64,000 nt of DNA, taken from contig JAMKCH010022475.1 of the NCBI GenBank assembly GCA_023653785.1, positions 1 to 64,000 on the forward strand. Direction: 5' to 3'. The position numbers and the translations under genes are program-made. Positions 1 through 13,900 of the stretch are shown here, piece after piece. This DNA comes from Ophioderma brevispina (Eukaryota > Echinodermata > Ophiuroidea > Amphilepidida > Ophiodermatidae). The notes under the pieces were generated by a model. That model worked only from the letters and a program-made list of their open reading frames with translations, had not been told where the DNA came from and searched no databases. How positions within the stretch are numbered: position 1 is the stretch's first letter; each line of letters starts with the position of its first letter.

Positions 1-3000
1 TACCGAACGATGCCAGCTCAATCCAAACTGGGTAACGTTTCATCATATTGAAGTCCCAAGTATATAACGGAGTTGCCATTGATTTCCGTCCTAACGCTAA
101 CTGATTCACAACATCATACATGCATGACGAATCAAAGGCAATACCTCATTTGCGTACTTGAGACTCCTATGTTAAACGTCTACCCAAAACTGGGCATGGA
201 TCCCTTCTATATCGCCTGACATCTTTCAAGCGCGTGGACAGTAGGCAAAGAGCTACATGCTCTGCAGTTTTCCAAATAAACAAAGGGGAATCTTAAGTGC
301 TTGTCCCTGAATAGCAGTGATTTACTTGTCAATAATGCCATTATTTTTTGCTTGATCATGTACAGAGTGTATGTTCCCTGATCACTGATTTCATCAAAGA
401 ATTGAGATTTGCAATTTTATTCATTTTCATGAAAATGTGCAACCTTTACAATTTCCATAACCATAAATGGTAATTATAAAATTTATTATTGTTTTATGTG
501 GAAAATGGTTACTTCTATCTTCTGGGCGAGTATGTAATCAAAATGAACTCTTTTTCCTTTGATCCCATGGCCAAGTAGGACGGGCCCGGGGATTCCACCA
601 ATAATTCCGTATGCGTAAAATCAGGGAATGCGCAATAAAAGGGATTGGACTCCTTGATTTGATGTAACGAATTTTTGCCCAACACGATTAGAGGTCGTAA
701 GACAGGTGAGATGTAATAACACGCCAGTTCCGAGAATAACACCGCGATAAATGAACAAAATACATCAGTGTGTGCATCACAATAAAAGAGATTGAGGAGT
801 GGATAGCCTATTGCTAGGTAGGTAGTTACTGTATCGTGTGGTGTTAAAAAAAAAATCTAATGGAACTTGCAATGGAAGTGGAAATTTGTATCGCGGTTTG
901 GGAAACCTTAAAAATATGAATAATGAATAATGAAAAGGCCCGCCCCCGATATTTTTTAACCTGCAGGAAACTAAAAACCCATTGTGAAGGGCCTTATACC
1001 TGCAATATACCATATGGGATTTTTTTTTTAAGTACAAAACAACATTTTTATCAAATGTAAAAGTTTGACAATTTTTTTCAGAGGCCATGTATAATTATAG
1101 TACATTTAGAACGGTTATCAAATTGTGAGTTGATAATATACCTGTTTCTAACACACTCAGCGACCTTTCCACCATATAGTCTAAGAGCAATAACACGATT
1201 TTATTGACAAAATTGACCAGGTGTCTGGTATATATAATTGATTGAGACATCTGAAAATGCACTTCTTATGTTGCGGCATTGGTGGACACAAGCGACGACA
1301 GAGGTCAATGACCTTTAATTAAATTTGACCCATTCGACGTATAACTTATTTCTGTGGGGATGCTAGCCATTCACCTCAAGCTTCATTTTTCAACTTACTT
1401 AGTATAATATTGGTATGGATATTAGCTAATCCATCAATCCAATACTGTATGTTTTTTTTTTTTTTTTTGGAAATTTTAAAGGAACGGACTTCCTTGGCGC
1501 AATATCTGGGGCTCTTGACCAAAATTGCAGAGATTTAGTGCGGATTATTTTTAATTACATACTAAGGTTCGTACCTATAAATAATTTTGGAATGTTTGGG
1601 GTTTGGATTCCTTCCCGGCAGTAATGGCCGACCAATTCGGACCATCATTTTGGCGTGTCATTTTTTGGTAATGGTCTCGGGTTTAAAGTTAGTCTTGGTC
1701 AACACGACCTCAAAAAAGTTGTCCAGTAACACGTGACATGAATCGCCGAAGGCGCATGTCGGCCGAGCGGAGCACAAGAGAGATCCCGTGAGATGGCGCT
1801 AAGCACATCCTTGACAGTTGAATGCAGCATAGTAAAATAAAGTCACACGCCTTGATGAAAGTGGCCCCCCATGAAAGGCTAGTTTAAAGTGGTCGAATTC
1901 GCAGTATAAGGGCGATAGTGTTGGGGCTCACACACCAATGTAAACGACGTCAGTTATCAATGCAATCGCTTTGTGATTGGCCGTCCACTTCCGTCCTCAC
2001 TGCCGACATTGAAGCGCAGATGTGTGCAAATGACAGTTTGACTAAATTCTTATGCTAAACTGACAACCACTAGATATATCCATTTTTCGATGTATCCCTA
2101 TCAAATATCGTTTAGTTTAGTTTAATGAACTTTATATAGCACTTGCTGTGCTAAATGGTAACCTCGCAATGACGAGGGCGTCTTGGCACATTCAGGGTTC
2201 TCACCTTACTACTTCCATTCGGAACTCGTTCCAAAGAACGCGGATCGGTAATAACTTTCTATTGAAACAAGCTATATTATACTAAATATCAGGTTGTCTT
2301 TCTGTCTAACCCTGTCTATCCGCTATGTTTTCGTTTTGCTTTGAATATGAAGTGAGATTTTCAACAGTCTGGGGGTTGTTATCAGGCTTTCGAAGTGACC
2401 CGCAGTTCGGAGGTTCCATCTAGAGGTACATTTGCTTAGACGTTACCACGAACAACCAAATGGCCAAAAGAATTATTAACCTGAGCACATAACAATATGA
2501 TGTCAATGTTCACCCACAACACAAGTCACACACCTGAGGGACTGCTCTAGTATTCCCTTTAAACCCAAATGCCTTTGACACTTTTCAGAAATCACGAGGC
2601 AGACCCTGCCTTGTGTTTACGGAAGTGCCCTGATATCCTAACAACACAAAATACAAAAATACATCGCAAAACCTCCCTTTTTGAGGTGTTCGTCAGGTTG
2701 CTAGTCATCTTGCTCAAGGGTACGTAAGGGATATAAGATTTCTTACAGGGAAAGTGTACCTAACTGTTTGTAATAATCATGCGAGGATGAACGGACATTC
2801 CCTCTTAATGCTATATCTGGAAGATGAGGCAAGTGTTTAAAGTTTTTGGAGACAAGCTACTAATTAAGTTGGGGGGGGGGTTGTTCCAGCTCTGTTTGCA
2901 AAACATAGCATTGTTCAAGGCTGTCTGAATCGGAATTATTTTCGCACAGCGAACATTTTAATTGTTTTTTAATGGTTTTGATTGTAATTACATGTTTGAC

Positions 3001-3530
3001 CAAACGGAACTGTCATACTTAACAGTTTGAAATCATAGCTATAGCTATTTTAGTAATCCGGGTCCTAACCCAGCTGTCCGCGGTTCTGCGGTCTAGCTCG
3101 GTCAGACAGCCTTGTTCAAATTGTACTGCCAAGTTTTATATTGTATTCACGAAATGTTTCTCGTGATTGCGAGAATTTTCTATCTTCCCGGGGGGGTTTT
3201 GCTTTTCCATATATGGGAGTTTATGAGTTATTCGAATTGCCAAATGAGTACGAGCTAATCGTGTTCCATTTGGACTGGGCAGTTTGCGTAAGTGAGCAAG
3301 GACCTCAAATTGTATTAAATCAGAATGAACAAGACACTCCAGCGCTGGGGGTGAGCGATTCATAGTACGAACTGCATAAAAAAATAGGCTTCCGTTTTTT
3401 AAAATCTGTGTAAGTGCGTATAATTTCACCCAGAATCACTGTTAAAGGGTTTGTTTTGTTTTGTTGTTGAAAGGGTCTGTCTCACCTTGGTATCTACGAG
3501 ATTCCTAAACAGATACTCACAAAAACTGCG
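1..3530. other. Gene-free stretch, no recognised feature
   Basis: I see no reading frame with recognisable protein similarity. The stretch is AT-rich with homopolymer runs (a T run near 1451-1468 and a G run near 2871-2880). Open frames here are short, overlap on both strands and lack family motifs. Confidence 0.5.
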
Positions 3531-3869
3531 ATACGACTCGGTAGGGCTTCAAAAATATGTAGCAACAGAGCATATCATCTGTTGTTTATTTGATAATAAT
3601 ATTTTTCATTATATATAATACCTGAAAACATAACAATATGAAGCATTCCAAAATATATTTATTTGGAGTATGTTGATGTCCACCACACGGCAAACAACAA
3701 TCACATCAACTATAAAAGACTATTTTTAACAACCATACTTATATGCCTTTTACAAATAATCTTTAACAAATTTTGGTTTCTGAAGCATAACAAACAACGA
3801 AATAACAAATAGGGAACCATAGAATTATTCTTAGAAAAAATAATAAATATGGGATTACTTAACTGGCAC

Positions 3870-5575
3870 TGAATAATATGCATTCACACGTGACCGACAA
3901 TTGTTATATCCTTCGATCACACTACACCTTGCAACAGGAACTTTGTGACATGGGCAGTTTAACAGAAGCATATTTGGCTTATATAGTAGGCACTTGTGCC
4001 CTGTTAATTTTGTGTCTGACAAACGCTCTGTAATGTTTTCCATCGCATATTCACACAACACAAACCTCCTCATGAACTACGCCATCCGCGAATGATCAAA
4101 GCCCCTTGGTCAATACCACTACGGGCGTGGTATCTGGATCTACATTTGGCTTCTGAGGGTACAGTTGAATGTTGTATCTGGAATTCCCTACGCAGCAGCA
4201 CCTGTGGGAGATGACTACTTCGCAAACCTCAACCCTCGCACCATGACCCAACATTTGAAGCCCGTGAGTTATGGGCCCCTGCTTGCCCTCAAATTCCTAC
4301 TACTCCACCACATACGTAAACAAGTAACTGAAGAGGACTGTCTTTCTCTCAATGTATTTGTTCCACAAGTCGTGCAGATAGCGCTGCTGTTCCTGTAATG
4401 GTATACATACACGGTGGGTCATTCACTTCGTTGCGGGCAGTGCATTCTCCAGGACTGTTTGTTCTGGCTGCATTGGGAAAAGTCGTGGTTGTATCCATCA
4501 ACACCTTTTGGGAGTGTTTCGGCTTTCTTCGCACGGACGATGATACTGCCAGAGGAAACTGGGGATTATGTGGGATCACACACGTACTTTGCCCTTGAAT
4601 GGGAAAGGACAATGCGGAAAGATTTGGAGGTGACCCAATCAAATTACTATATTTGGAGAGTCCGCCGGGGCAAACAGCGTTCTTTATCAAATTCTTTCTC
4701 CGCTGAATACAACCGAACTAGTTCAACGCGCTATAAAATCGCAAAGTCCGCCTAATTTCCGCGTGATTAGTAATGATGCAGCTTTTTCAGCAGCATGTCC
4801 GATTTACTTGGCCATATTCTTGGTTTCTCTATTCTGGAGATACTAATTAAATAACCAGTTCTGCGAAATCAGTCTTTCTGACGTATACTCGCAGAATCGT
4901 TTGATCTTCTGCCTCTTAGCGTTTAACCTGTAATTGATGGGGAGTTCATACGTAATCAGATAACTTTGAAACGTCTTTATATATCAGCCAATACGACTTA
5001 TTGCTTGGGATCAATACAGGAGATGCATCTCCTTTTATAAGCGTGAAAGTGGTTTGGGGAGAGACTCGTTCTACTTTCTGTAGATTTTTTTGTTGGGCTA
5101 TTTTGTCCAGATCATGGCGTCCTGCCATGGGAGAAGTTTGGCAGTTCAAGCAGCTACCTTTGCCTACAACACATACAAGGTCGAAGATAATAACATAACT
5201 TGCGCGGAATACTTGCGATCGCCTTTGACGGGCAGGTTATGTATGCCTACGCATTTGTCCTACTTAGCCCGTCATCACTTCAACGCTCAGGAGCAGAAAG
5301 AAAAACATTCGTATATGAATTTGCGTACAAGAACACCACATTCTATAGACCAGATGTACCCAGAAATTTAATTCCATCACTCACTTCACCGCAGAAGATC
5401 TTTATTACGTCTTCGGGCATGCCGCAGAGAATGGCAATATGGAACAGAGGGAATTGTCGTTTCAACTTCATGAATATTGGCAAATTTTGCACGCATTGGG
5501 TATGTTATCCCCCATCATATGAGTTTTTGGGGACGTGCGCCCACACGCACATACACACTCTCTTCTCTATTTCAT
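3870..5575 (+). pseudogene. Decayed type-B carboxylesterase exon (copy A)
   Basis: This is a broken relative of the esterase exon at 25442-26799. Family blocks appear in order but in different frames: the SGIPYAAAPVGD block near 4177, EDCLSLNVFVP near 4335, the VYIHGG oxyanion-hole block near 4400, TARGNWGL near 4545, a nucleophile-elbow block near 4660, the LLGINTGDASP block near 5002, and the C-terminal end near 5480. Many one- and two-base indels and stop codons separate the blocks, so no functional protein can be made as written. Upstream, 3530-4160 also resembles the sequence 5' of the 25.4-kb gene (about 22560-22770 and 25130-25420), so the duplication included flanking DNA. Downstream similarity runs past the splice-donor position into a CA-rich tract. 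The indel-dominated pattern could be true decay, or a gap filled with poorly corrected long reads. Confidence 0.85.
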
Positions 5576-6837
5576 AGATGGTCGTAATTCAGTTAGTTTT
5601 TGTGAAAGACCCGCCAAAAGGCCTAAAAAGGGTGTTTGCCATTTTCCGACCGACCCAAAAGTAGTGTGGCGGAAACGACGCGATCGTTTTTTTTTTTGAT
5701 GTTTTAAAATTAAATACAGATTTTTAATTTTTTGTTTTTTTCAAAATTAATTTTAAAACTAATCATCCTGGTAATACACCTCAAAGCTCGCGAAAACCAT
5801 TTCAAGCGTTCTTTCCTCTGGCAGTTTGGGATGCACCTTTTAGTATGAACGGCAAATGTCAACCACAGCATGTGTTTCCTCTAGGTATTTCATTCATAAA
5901 ATTGTGGCCGCTCGGTTTTTTCAGCAAAGACGAATCTCGTACCTTCCCCTTTTCTTTTAACGCAAAGATCTATTATAGTATACAATTCATGTAAGACGGA
6001 AAGAGATTATTTTTATCTACATGGTATTCATTCACCAAAAAGTGTAGGACAAATACAAATAAACATAAAATGAGTTAATTTAATGAGGTTGGACAAAACA
6101 CAATTCATATTTGATATTTGAACACATTTTAAGATATTAATTTTTTAATATTTGACCTTTTTTACTATTTTATTATTTTAACCACATTTTGCGTGTGATT
6201 TAAAGATGCATATCTTGACATCTCGCTGTGCATTTCACATCAATACGGTGCTGACGTTGTATTTAACCACGTCGCATCTTCTCAATTGGATGCTACATTT
6301 GACAGTTCAGTAACATGAAGTACATACTAATAAAAGTATTCTCGTGCTACATTGTAAACGGTATTATTGGTTGCACATACTACAATGGGCCATTGGCTTG
6401 GCAAATGTTGGTCGCCAAGTGACCCATATCCACCAGACTTTTTATTTTGTTGTTTTGAAAGACTTACGTTGTCTAGAGAACATCAAATTAATAATGACAT
6501 TGCTTTCTCCTGCGTCTTGTCTTTTTACCAAAATCGACCGACCGACCCTCCCGATTGTTCGAACAAAGGGCAAAACAACATATGTTAGGCCTAATTTAGT
6601 GCATTTAGAGCAAAAAAAAAATACAATCAAAACAGCCTCTCCCTCCTCACTTCATCAAAGGCCACCTCAAGAAACTAGTACAAATTTTCAGGGCCTAAAG
6701 TATGAATTCGCCATAAATAACCTACCAGTACCTAATCCCCTGTGTAGCTGCACACATTACATCTCTAAACTAAACTACCTAATAATAAACATATTTTGTG
6801 ACTTAATATTACTACAACTGTAAAAATTATTTTACCT
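5576..6837. other. Gene-free stretch, AT-rich
   Basis: I see no supported gene. A 159-codon open frame at 6344-6823 has no recognisable motif, low-complexity composition and an overlapping alternative frame, so I treat it as chance. Confidence 0.45.
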
Positions 6838-7032
6838 CATGTTGAGTAAAATGTCACAACAGCTTCTTAATGTTGAGTAAAATCTTAGTCAACGTTGAGT
6901 ATACCATTCCTTTTGTTGACTAAGCTTAGTCCATTGTTGGGTAAATATACTCTCAGCTTTGTGTAATGTTACTCAACTTGACTAAGATTTTACTCACATT
7001 AAGAGCTGTGACACTTTTTACTCAACATTTTT
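6838..7032. repeat. Palindromic foldback element built on a GTTGAGTAA motif
   Basis: The left arm (about 6838-6915) and right arm (about 6965-7032) are imperfect reverse complements. Each carries repeated GTTGAGTAAAA-type words (TTTTACTCAAC on the other arm) and a TGTCACA word followed by a matching block. This is the layout of a foldback MITE. I see no coding capacity. A related GTTGTTTAA-rich block occurs at about 39335-39510. Confidence 0.7.
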
Positions 7033-7683
7033 TGGAGTTTAAAACATTTACAGCTCGATAAAATTACCCACGAGTTTCATCGTTATCTTCAATGCAAATG
7101 CTTTGTATTTTGCAGCAATGTCCCTATATACACACACTGGCAAAATATGCAACAACAGCATAAAATAAATTCATAATCACCAATTGATTTCAAATCTCCA
7201 TGGATCTTGACCACCAATGCGTATTAAAATCCAAAGTTGTGTTTTTCATACTGATGTTATTCCAGAATCCGAGAGGGTGAACAACGTTTGATTTGATTGT
7301 TTATGTTTCCTTCCTAAGTATGGCGGATTAAAGGACTGGCAAACGTTAACTTGTCGATTGCACTCCAGAAGTAATACAAGTCACAGAAACAAAGAAATGG
7401 CTATAACCAGCCGCGTAATATTGAACGCGTTCATTGGGTTTACTTAAATGTTTTATGGGAAAATCAAAGTGGTTGTGTGGACCGGAAATTGAGATAAGTC
7501 AATGGAAGACAGTCGTCTTCAAAAAAATCGAGAATTCAGAGACACCCGAATTGCAATTCAAGATAATCACGTGGTTTACGTAAATCATGTCTAATTACGC
7601 GTTCACATTGCCCTCATTGCCTGACAAACAGCAAAATGTCTACGGTACGATTAAAAAGTTTGGTTTAAGGGTTATTCACGTAC

Positions 7684-7924
7684 CTCTTTCTTGCAAGTAA
7701 ATTTCCAGAGTCCTACGGTGATGAACGTGCTCCAATCTTTTATTGAAATTATCTATTCGTTCCATACAACCACTCCACTCCGATCCCCCCCAAACTTTAC
7801 AATAGACCTTGACAAACGCGTAAAATTCATTTAGCGACTTTTGCAGCTCTTTGTGACCTTCCTGTGGCCAGCTCTGTTGGAGTACCATTGGCAAGTTATC
7901 AATAACCACTTCTTTAACCGCCAT
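7684..7924 (-). CDS. Possible first coding exon of an unrecognised minus-strand gene
   Basis: On the minus strand an ATG at 7924, in an AAATATGGCGG context, opens about 80 codons rich in charged residues, with Trp and Cys present. The frame ends at a good splice donor (AGAG then GTACGTG) at 7683. The encoded segment starts MAVKEVVIDNLPM and includes KELQKSLNEFYAFVKVYCKVW and a HHRRTLEIYLQE end. Balanced amino-acid use, a Kozak-like start and a consensus donor together argue for a real 5' exon, with the rest of the gene lying to the left. I do not recognise the family and found no convincing second exon between 1 and 7680. It could be a chance frame. Confidence 0.35.
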
Positions 7925-10769
7925 ATTTAGCGCTAATGACAATCAAATGGAACGTTTTTGCCTACTTGATTCTGCGTAAATACCGCATCTGTTTGAAATC
8001 CCAACTTTTGACATTAATTACGAAATGTGTAGTCAGAACTTCTGTCAAACAATTTTCAATCACTTTTTACATATAAATTGGCTTTTCTGCATGTTGGCAA
8101 TACTTTTGCCATTGTTTTAGAAGCACATTTTGTATATTTATGCACTTATATCGCCATTTTGAAAAGAAAAACACACAAGCAGCACGATATAAAAATACAA
8201 CACTCCTACATGAGGCAGGACAAAAATACGATCGCACATATTCGGACTGTCAAACTCCTAATCGGACGGTAATTTTTATATTTTTCACTGTTTTTTAAGT
8301 TTGGGTTTTTTTGGTTTAGAATTAATTTAGTTTTAGAATAGAAATTCAACAAATTTATTTCTTGCACACAGGAGGTAATTCGTCGGCTGCATCACATAAC
8401 TGTTCTTCTATATTTTTTGACATTTTGAGAATGCCGTAGTGTTAAATGACTTGAAAACTCTTCATAATTCAGAGTTCAGACTTGGGACTCTACCTAATTA
8501 ATGAGATTTAATTAGCAACTTTTTGATCTATGTGCATGTAAATTCAAATTTATTTTTCACATACAGTCTATTTTGACATAGATCCTATGTGATACTCTAA
8601 AATACGTGCATGCGTACTTACACGGTCGATATACGTTATACAACCCAGGAAGATCCTTCAATCGGTCATTTCGGTGTGTTGTTTTTCGTCCCCGGTTTCC
8701 AAACCCCCGTTTTTCTTTTCTAGATCCACTCCGGGGGTATCTAGAAAACGGGGAATGGAAAACGGGGACGAAAAACTACTCCGGTGATGGATCCATCATC
8801 GGTGTGTTGTTTTGCGTCCCCGTTTTCCATCCCGTTTTTTTCGTCCCCCGTTTTTAGACACCCACCCCCGAGTTATCTGGTGTCTATCTAAGACTCGAAT
8901 CGATCCCGATCCATATATCTTTATTATCAATACCGAGCCTACACTGGCACAAACGTTCTCGGCTGTTTTTCGAGTCGACAGTATTGGTCAAGTCAGCCCA
9001 TTTTGAAAGTTTTCGAAAATAATAATTTTTTGTTGCCTAGGGTCGTGCTCTTTCATTAACACCTCGCTTGTAAAAAAGCGTGCAAATTGGCTGAGAGAGG
9101 AGCGCCCAAAGACGCCACCCCCAAACCACAGTTGCAGTTTGTTGGATTTTTAATGGTCCTGTATGTTTGTACAACGCAATAATACGTGGTGATTGATTTT
9201 TAGCACAAAGAGGTTTTTCCGACTGAATGAGCGAGAAAGTCTGTGCGATATTGATGTGGTAACACTGTTCGTGTCCCATTACAACTGCAATGCCATTGAA
9301 AAATCCAAAAACTTCAATTTTGGTTTTGGGGGTTGCGTCTTTCAGGCGTCTACTCCGCCATTTCTGTAGGCTTTTTTTTTTACAACCCAGGTATTAAATG
9401 AAAGAGTCAAGACCTAGACACTAAAATGTTATTTCGAAAACTTTCAAAATTGTCTGACTTTTGACACAATACCGATCGAAAAACATGGCCGAGATACTTT
9501 TTTTTGGTGGCCAGGTGTATCAAAGCTGCATCACATACAGCGCGATCTGCCTTGATCACATATGTGATACACTGATAAGACAATTGCGCCTTTTTTAAAT
9601 TACGGTGATGAATACGTTCATACTGGTCTATCTGTGTTCTATTTCCAGACATCGTTTGGAAAAACAAAAAAATCTTCGTCACATACTGATTCTATAAGTT
9701 TACAATCATATTAAATAGTGTTGGCTAGATAACACAGCATTTATTTTCACTGATTAAAAACTCTGAGGTTTTTCTTGATGATATTTCCTTTTGCCTGGTA
9801 TAGTAAATGAACCAATCGGTATGTTTCGAGCGTATACGAAGGGAAGATTTTAATGCGATTTTCTCGACGAAACACGTATTTTGTGAGATATATCAGTATG
9901 TGATGAAGCCGACGCTTTATACAGTAATCTCAAGACTATTGCAATCCACATCAATTAGGTGGTTTCGTTTAAATGGTACATTGTATTAAGCTTGGAATTA
10001 AGGTAGGTCGGCGGTGGTTCTTCATGAGCACAGAGGAAATTGCTACTTTGTAATAGGATGGAACACATTCAAATGCCAATGGCCCGATCGCTAATAGCCT
10101 CGTCCAGAACCTCAGCTTTTCCCGGGAAGCGGTTCAAACTGTGGGCGGTCTGCAGAAAACTACTATGTTTCTAATTTACCAATGAAATTTAGGGTTAGTA
10201 GATGGTTAATTTAAATATTATGGGAAATATGCCCGATGTGGAGAACCAACATGAATTGTACGCAGTACTCTATAGGTTTCAAAATAAATTTTAGCTATCA
10301 CATCAAAATGGAATGAAAAAAATGGCGGAAACTTTACAGGATGGATTAGGGGTCAAGGTCATTCAATCTAAATGAAAAATTTATATCATGAGATCGAGTC
10401 ATCTCCCTATATGCTTATCCCTGTAACACAAAAAGCCAGAATGAAATTGGTGCACTAGCGTATCCGCCTTCGTACTAAATTGATTCTCATTGATATTTTT
10501 GGATATCTTTAAATTGTTTTCATAGTCGTTGTATTGTTAACTCCTTTCTCTCCTCGTCCCAATTTTGCGCCTGTTTTTCTTAGCATATTAACATCCTTGG
10601 TATGCTAGGGTTGCTTCTACAATTTTTTTTTTAGTGACAGGCATATGCAAAGAGCGTGAGTCATGGGATGAATAGACGGTATTTTGTAACTTTTTACTTT
10701 TTATAGTAAGGATATTGCACAGTCACTACGAGACAAGCAGGTCCGTGACTCTTACAAGTTTAAACAGTC
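7925..10769. other. Gene-free stretch with local foldback repeats
   Basis: I see no supported gene apart from the foldback listed separately at 8677-8777. If the minus-strand exon ending at 7924 is real, its promoter would lie within the first few hundred bases here. No clear TATA or initiator stands out. Confidence 0.4.
8677..8777. repeat. Hairpin repeat with CGTCCCCG arms
   Basis: The left arm starts TTTTTCGTCCCCGGTTTCC and contains CCCCCGTTTTTC and TCTAGATC. The right arm runs TATCTAGAAAACGGGG and ends AAACGGGGACGAAAAA, its reverse complement. A further direct copy of the CGTCCCCGTTTTCC word lies near 8815-8830. The structure is a noncoding foldback. Confidence 0.6.
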
Positions 10770-10927
10770 TAAACAGTTGTTGGTGGCATTAATATCACAG
10801 TAGTAGTAAAATGGTGTGTACTTTAGTATTATGTCTTGGTATCATCTAATTGCGCCGTTAAATTCACAAACAACACAACCAGTGAACAACGTCTACTGCG
10901 ATGATCCAAGTTCTCTTGTTAACACGT
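10770..10927 (+). pseudogene. 5' end of a decayed esterase exon (copy B, part 1)
   Basis: This stretch matches the leader, start codon and signal-peptide region of the esterase exon at 16707. It shares the CAGTTGTTGGTGGCATTA leader, the GTAGTAAAATGG start context (ATG at 10811) and the segment encoding NSQTT plus the Ser/Thr-rich N-terminus. Relative to 16707 it lacks about 20 bases in the hydrophobic core and carries further small indels, so the signal peptide is destroyed. The match stops near 10927 and resumes at 14845, which implies a 3.9-kb insertion. Confidence 0.8.
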
Positions 10928-13900
10928 GACTAAAGGAGTACCAGTAGGAACGCCAACGACGCATCTAGCCGTTAAAAGGTCCAATTTTAAGGGTTCGAAC
11001 ATTGGTGAGACGGCACCATGCCATGAGCACTCGTGGGTAGAGGAACGATATTTTTAGCCAATTTTAATGATTATATTAACACAGGAGAGGAGCCATTATT
11101 CCCACAGACGCAGAATAAGTCTTAAATATGTATATTTTTGTTTATAAATATACAAATTTTCAAAGGCTTTCGACACGAGCGATAAGGCAATTAGTCATTG
11201 CAGCGTCGAATTCCCGCGTACTTTTGCATGTTTACATTTTTCAAGTACCTGCGAATGTGCCTATTATCAAAATGATATATGACTCATTTTTGCTATGAGG
11301 GATAAAAATTTATGGTATATTTCATCTTCTGAAGGATTTATCGATGGTAATTACCGCACTTGTTAGAAAATCAGTTGAAAAAAACGTTGTGAAAAGATAG
11401 TTGATAGAGAGATCAAATAAGATCAACTCTACTACCTATATCCGATTGATCTATCGCTCCTACACATTCCACCTTGTTGCTCAGTTAGCAAGCGCGACTA
11501 TTCAAGTAATAGGAGTTTACGGGTTCGAGTCCGAAAGGAGCAGACTTCTTTTTCAACACCTTTGTGCGCAGGCCAGCTCCAGGAAAAAGATTAACATATT
11601 CAAGTTATACTCGTATTACTATCAATTTGTTATTTTTCCTGATCTCATTGGGGTGGGGGCTTGAGGAGTAGGGATTTTGCGTGGGGCATTTTCCCTTTCC
11701 AAAGCAGGTTACGTACTTAAACCGAGAACCTTTTACCGGTTATCCTTCATGAAACATTGCACATGTAGGAGTTGTTACAGCGTGTATAGAGTTAATGATT
11801 CTTTCATCAAGTCTTACACCAATTACACCAATGATCTATAGCCACTGGATAAGCTGTCTCCACGCGATTGAATAGCGAGCCGGCGAAGAAACCGGAAGTT
11901 GCACAGCATCCCTTTTGCTCTACCCAAAACATTCACTAGGTTGCACGGGGTTTTCTATGGGGAGAGGAGCATGTATGCTTTATAAAGTAACTTTCTGGTC
12001 AAAATCTGAAAAAATATCAAGCGTTTGGAATTTGTATGGAAAGTAGTGGCCCGTTTTGCATGAAATTAACTGTGAGTAGAAGTAAAACGAATGTATTCTA
12101 GGCCATTTTTTGCGACCGATTAGTGATATACGGTGGGTACACGTTGTTAGCCTATACATGTACATAATACTGTGTGCACTTGTATGCATGTACTAGGTCT
12201 AGACTATCATGCTGTGATCTAAAATCAAATAATGTCCATGGGAATATTAAATTAGCATTTAAATCGTGAGTTTCGCTGGATATAACATGTAGGAATGGAT
12301 CACAATTAGGCCTAAAGGGATGATAGCTTGTGATTTTTACATTTATCACCAAAAACAGTGTCACTAAATCCCAAGGTCAAGGACCAAACTTTCAGTCCCG
12401 ATTCCAAGTTTAATTTCCAAGTTGATACAATGATTTTGTGTGCAGTATACTTACCCCATAGAGTGCATTATCTTTTTTCTTCAAAGCGAGATTATCCGAT
12501 TGGGTTGGGGGGGGGGGTGACAATGCCTATTCTCAGGGGTTCTGAACTTGGACCCCGAAAGGGCGGCTAACATGACCGCTTGTCAGTGAAATAAACCCCT
12601 ATTAACGGGAGTCTAACGGAGCCCGTTTTTGTTGAATTATAATAGTTTGCAGGGTTTTGTTTAGAAGGGGACAGAAAACTAAGGTGTTGTGACATCCCTG
12701 ACAGAATTTACAGTGTATCTATCATGTTTTGTGACACAATTCAAAGCATTCAGACCATGATCAGGCATTGTACTTAAGCTTGTGTAAGATATTGATCGGA
12801 CAATGAAAAGATGGATTAGCCTGCTTGCAAATATACCATAGCAAATGTTCCTTTGAAGCTGATGCACAGCATGCTTTTCACGTTTTGGTAAATGCTGGCA
12901 GTATGTCACAAAACGAAATCACGCGGAAAGTATTCGCTCATTTTTCCATAAATGCCACGAACACTGCCACTCCCCTCTGGAACTTTTTCCTGTTTTTTAC
13001 TGTTTTTACAGAATGTAACTCCAAATTGTTTTCAAACTTGTGGAAGTGATGTCAGTAAGGGTCTTTCATTATGTCTGAATCTTTTTTTATGCATTATGAT
13101 GTCGCTTTAATACACATTGGTCGATGTCTTATTTTTTGACGATTTTGTAATTAAAAAGTCCTAATTTGTTAGTTGTAGAAATATTTGCAATAAATGAAAT
13201 TTAATCCAAAAATATTTAAAAAAAGAAAAATTCTTTTTTAATTCAAACCCTTTTAGCACTATTTTCTGGATTCTCTAAAAAAAAATGTTGCATGACTGAA
13301 TTAATTAGTCAGATAGACCTCTTATTTGTCTAGTTAATATTTTCAGTGTAGGCCAATATACAAAATGTTGACACTTTGCTATCTGCAAGTAAAATTACAC
13401 ACTCGGGGGTTTATATTTTGTTGATATGTTTAGGTTACATTTTCCTAATATTTTTTATCATTGAAACATCACATCAGCACAACTGAATTTGATACCCCCT
13501 AGTCGCTCTTTTTTGGAACTAGCATGGGTACCCCGACCAAATCAAGAACCCTCCAGGATTAGTTCCAAACTATCTTAGTATTTTTTTAAATATAACGTGC
13601 ATGCCCCCAATCTCTTAATAAACCTGTAAAAGAGATAACGATGCTACTTCTCCCCCCCGGTACCCCCCACCTTTACGCACCCCCCGTCCCGGACCCCTCC
13701 ATCAGCTTTATGATGCTTATCAAGTCCAATTGCTAATTGCTCTGGGGGCCCGGGGGGTGTAGTAAAGCGGAAAAAATAATATCTATATACTTTGGAAATC
13801 TAGCATAGTCAAAGCACTTACTGCATGAATTATTGTATATGGTTAGCTGAAACCTGAAATATGGCATTTTAAAGACTTTTTAAAACATTTTGAATCATAT

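Noticed and set aside
6344..6823. 159-codon open frame
   Set aside because: No motif, AT-driven composition, competing frames on both strands and no splice or start signals.
11475..11545. Functional tRNA gene
   Set aside because: A- and B-box words are present, but the anticodon arm has a five-base loop and no good acceptor stem forms.
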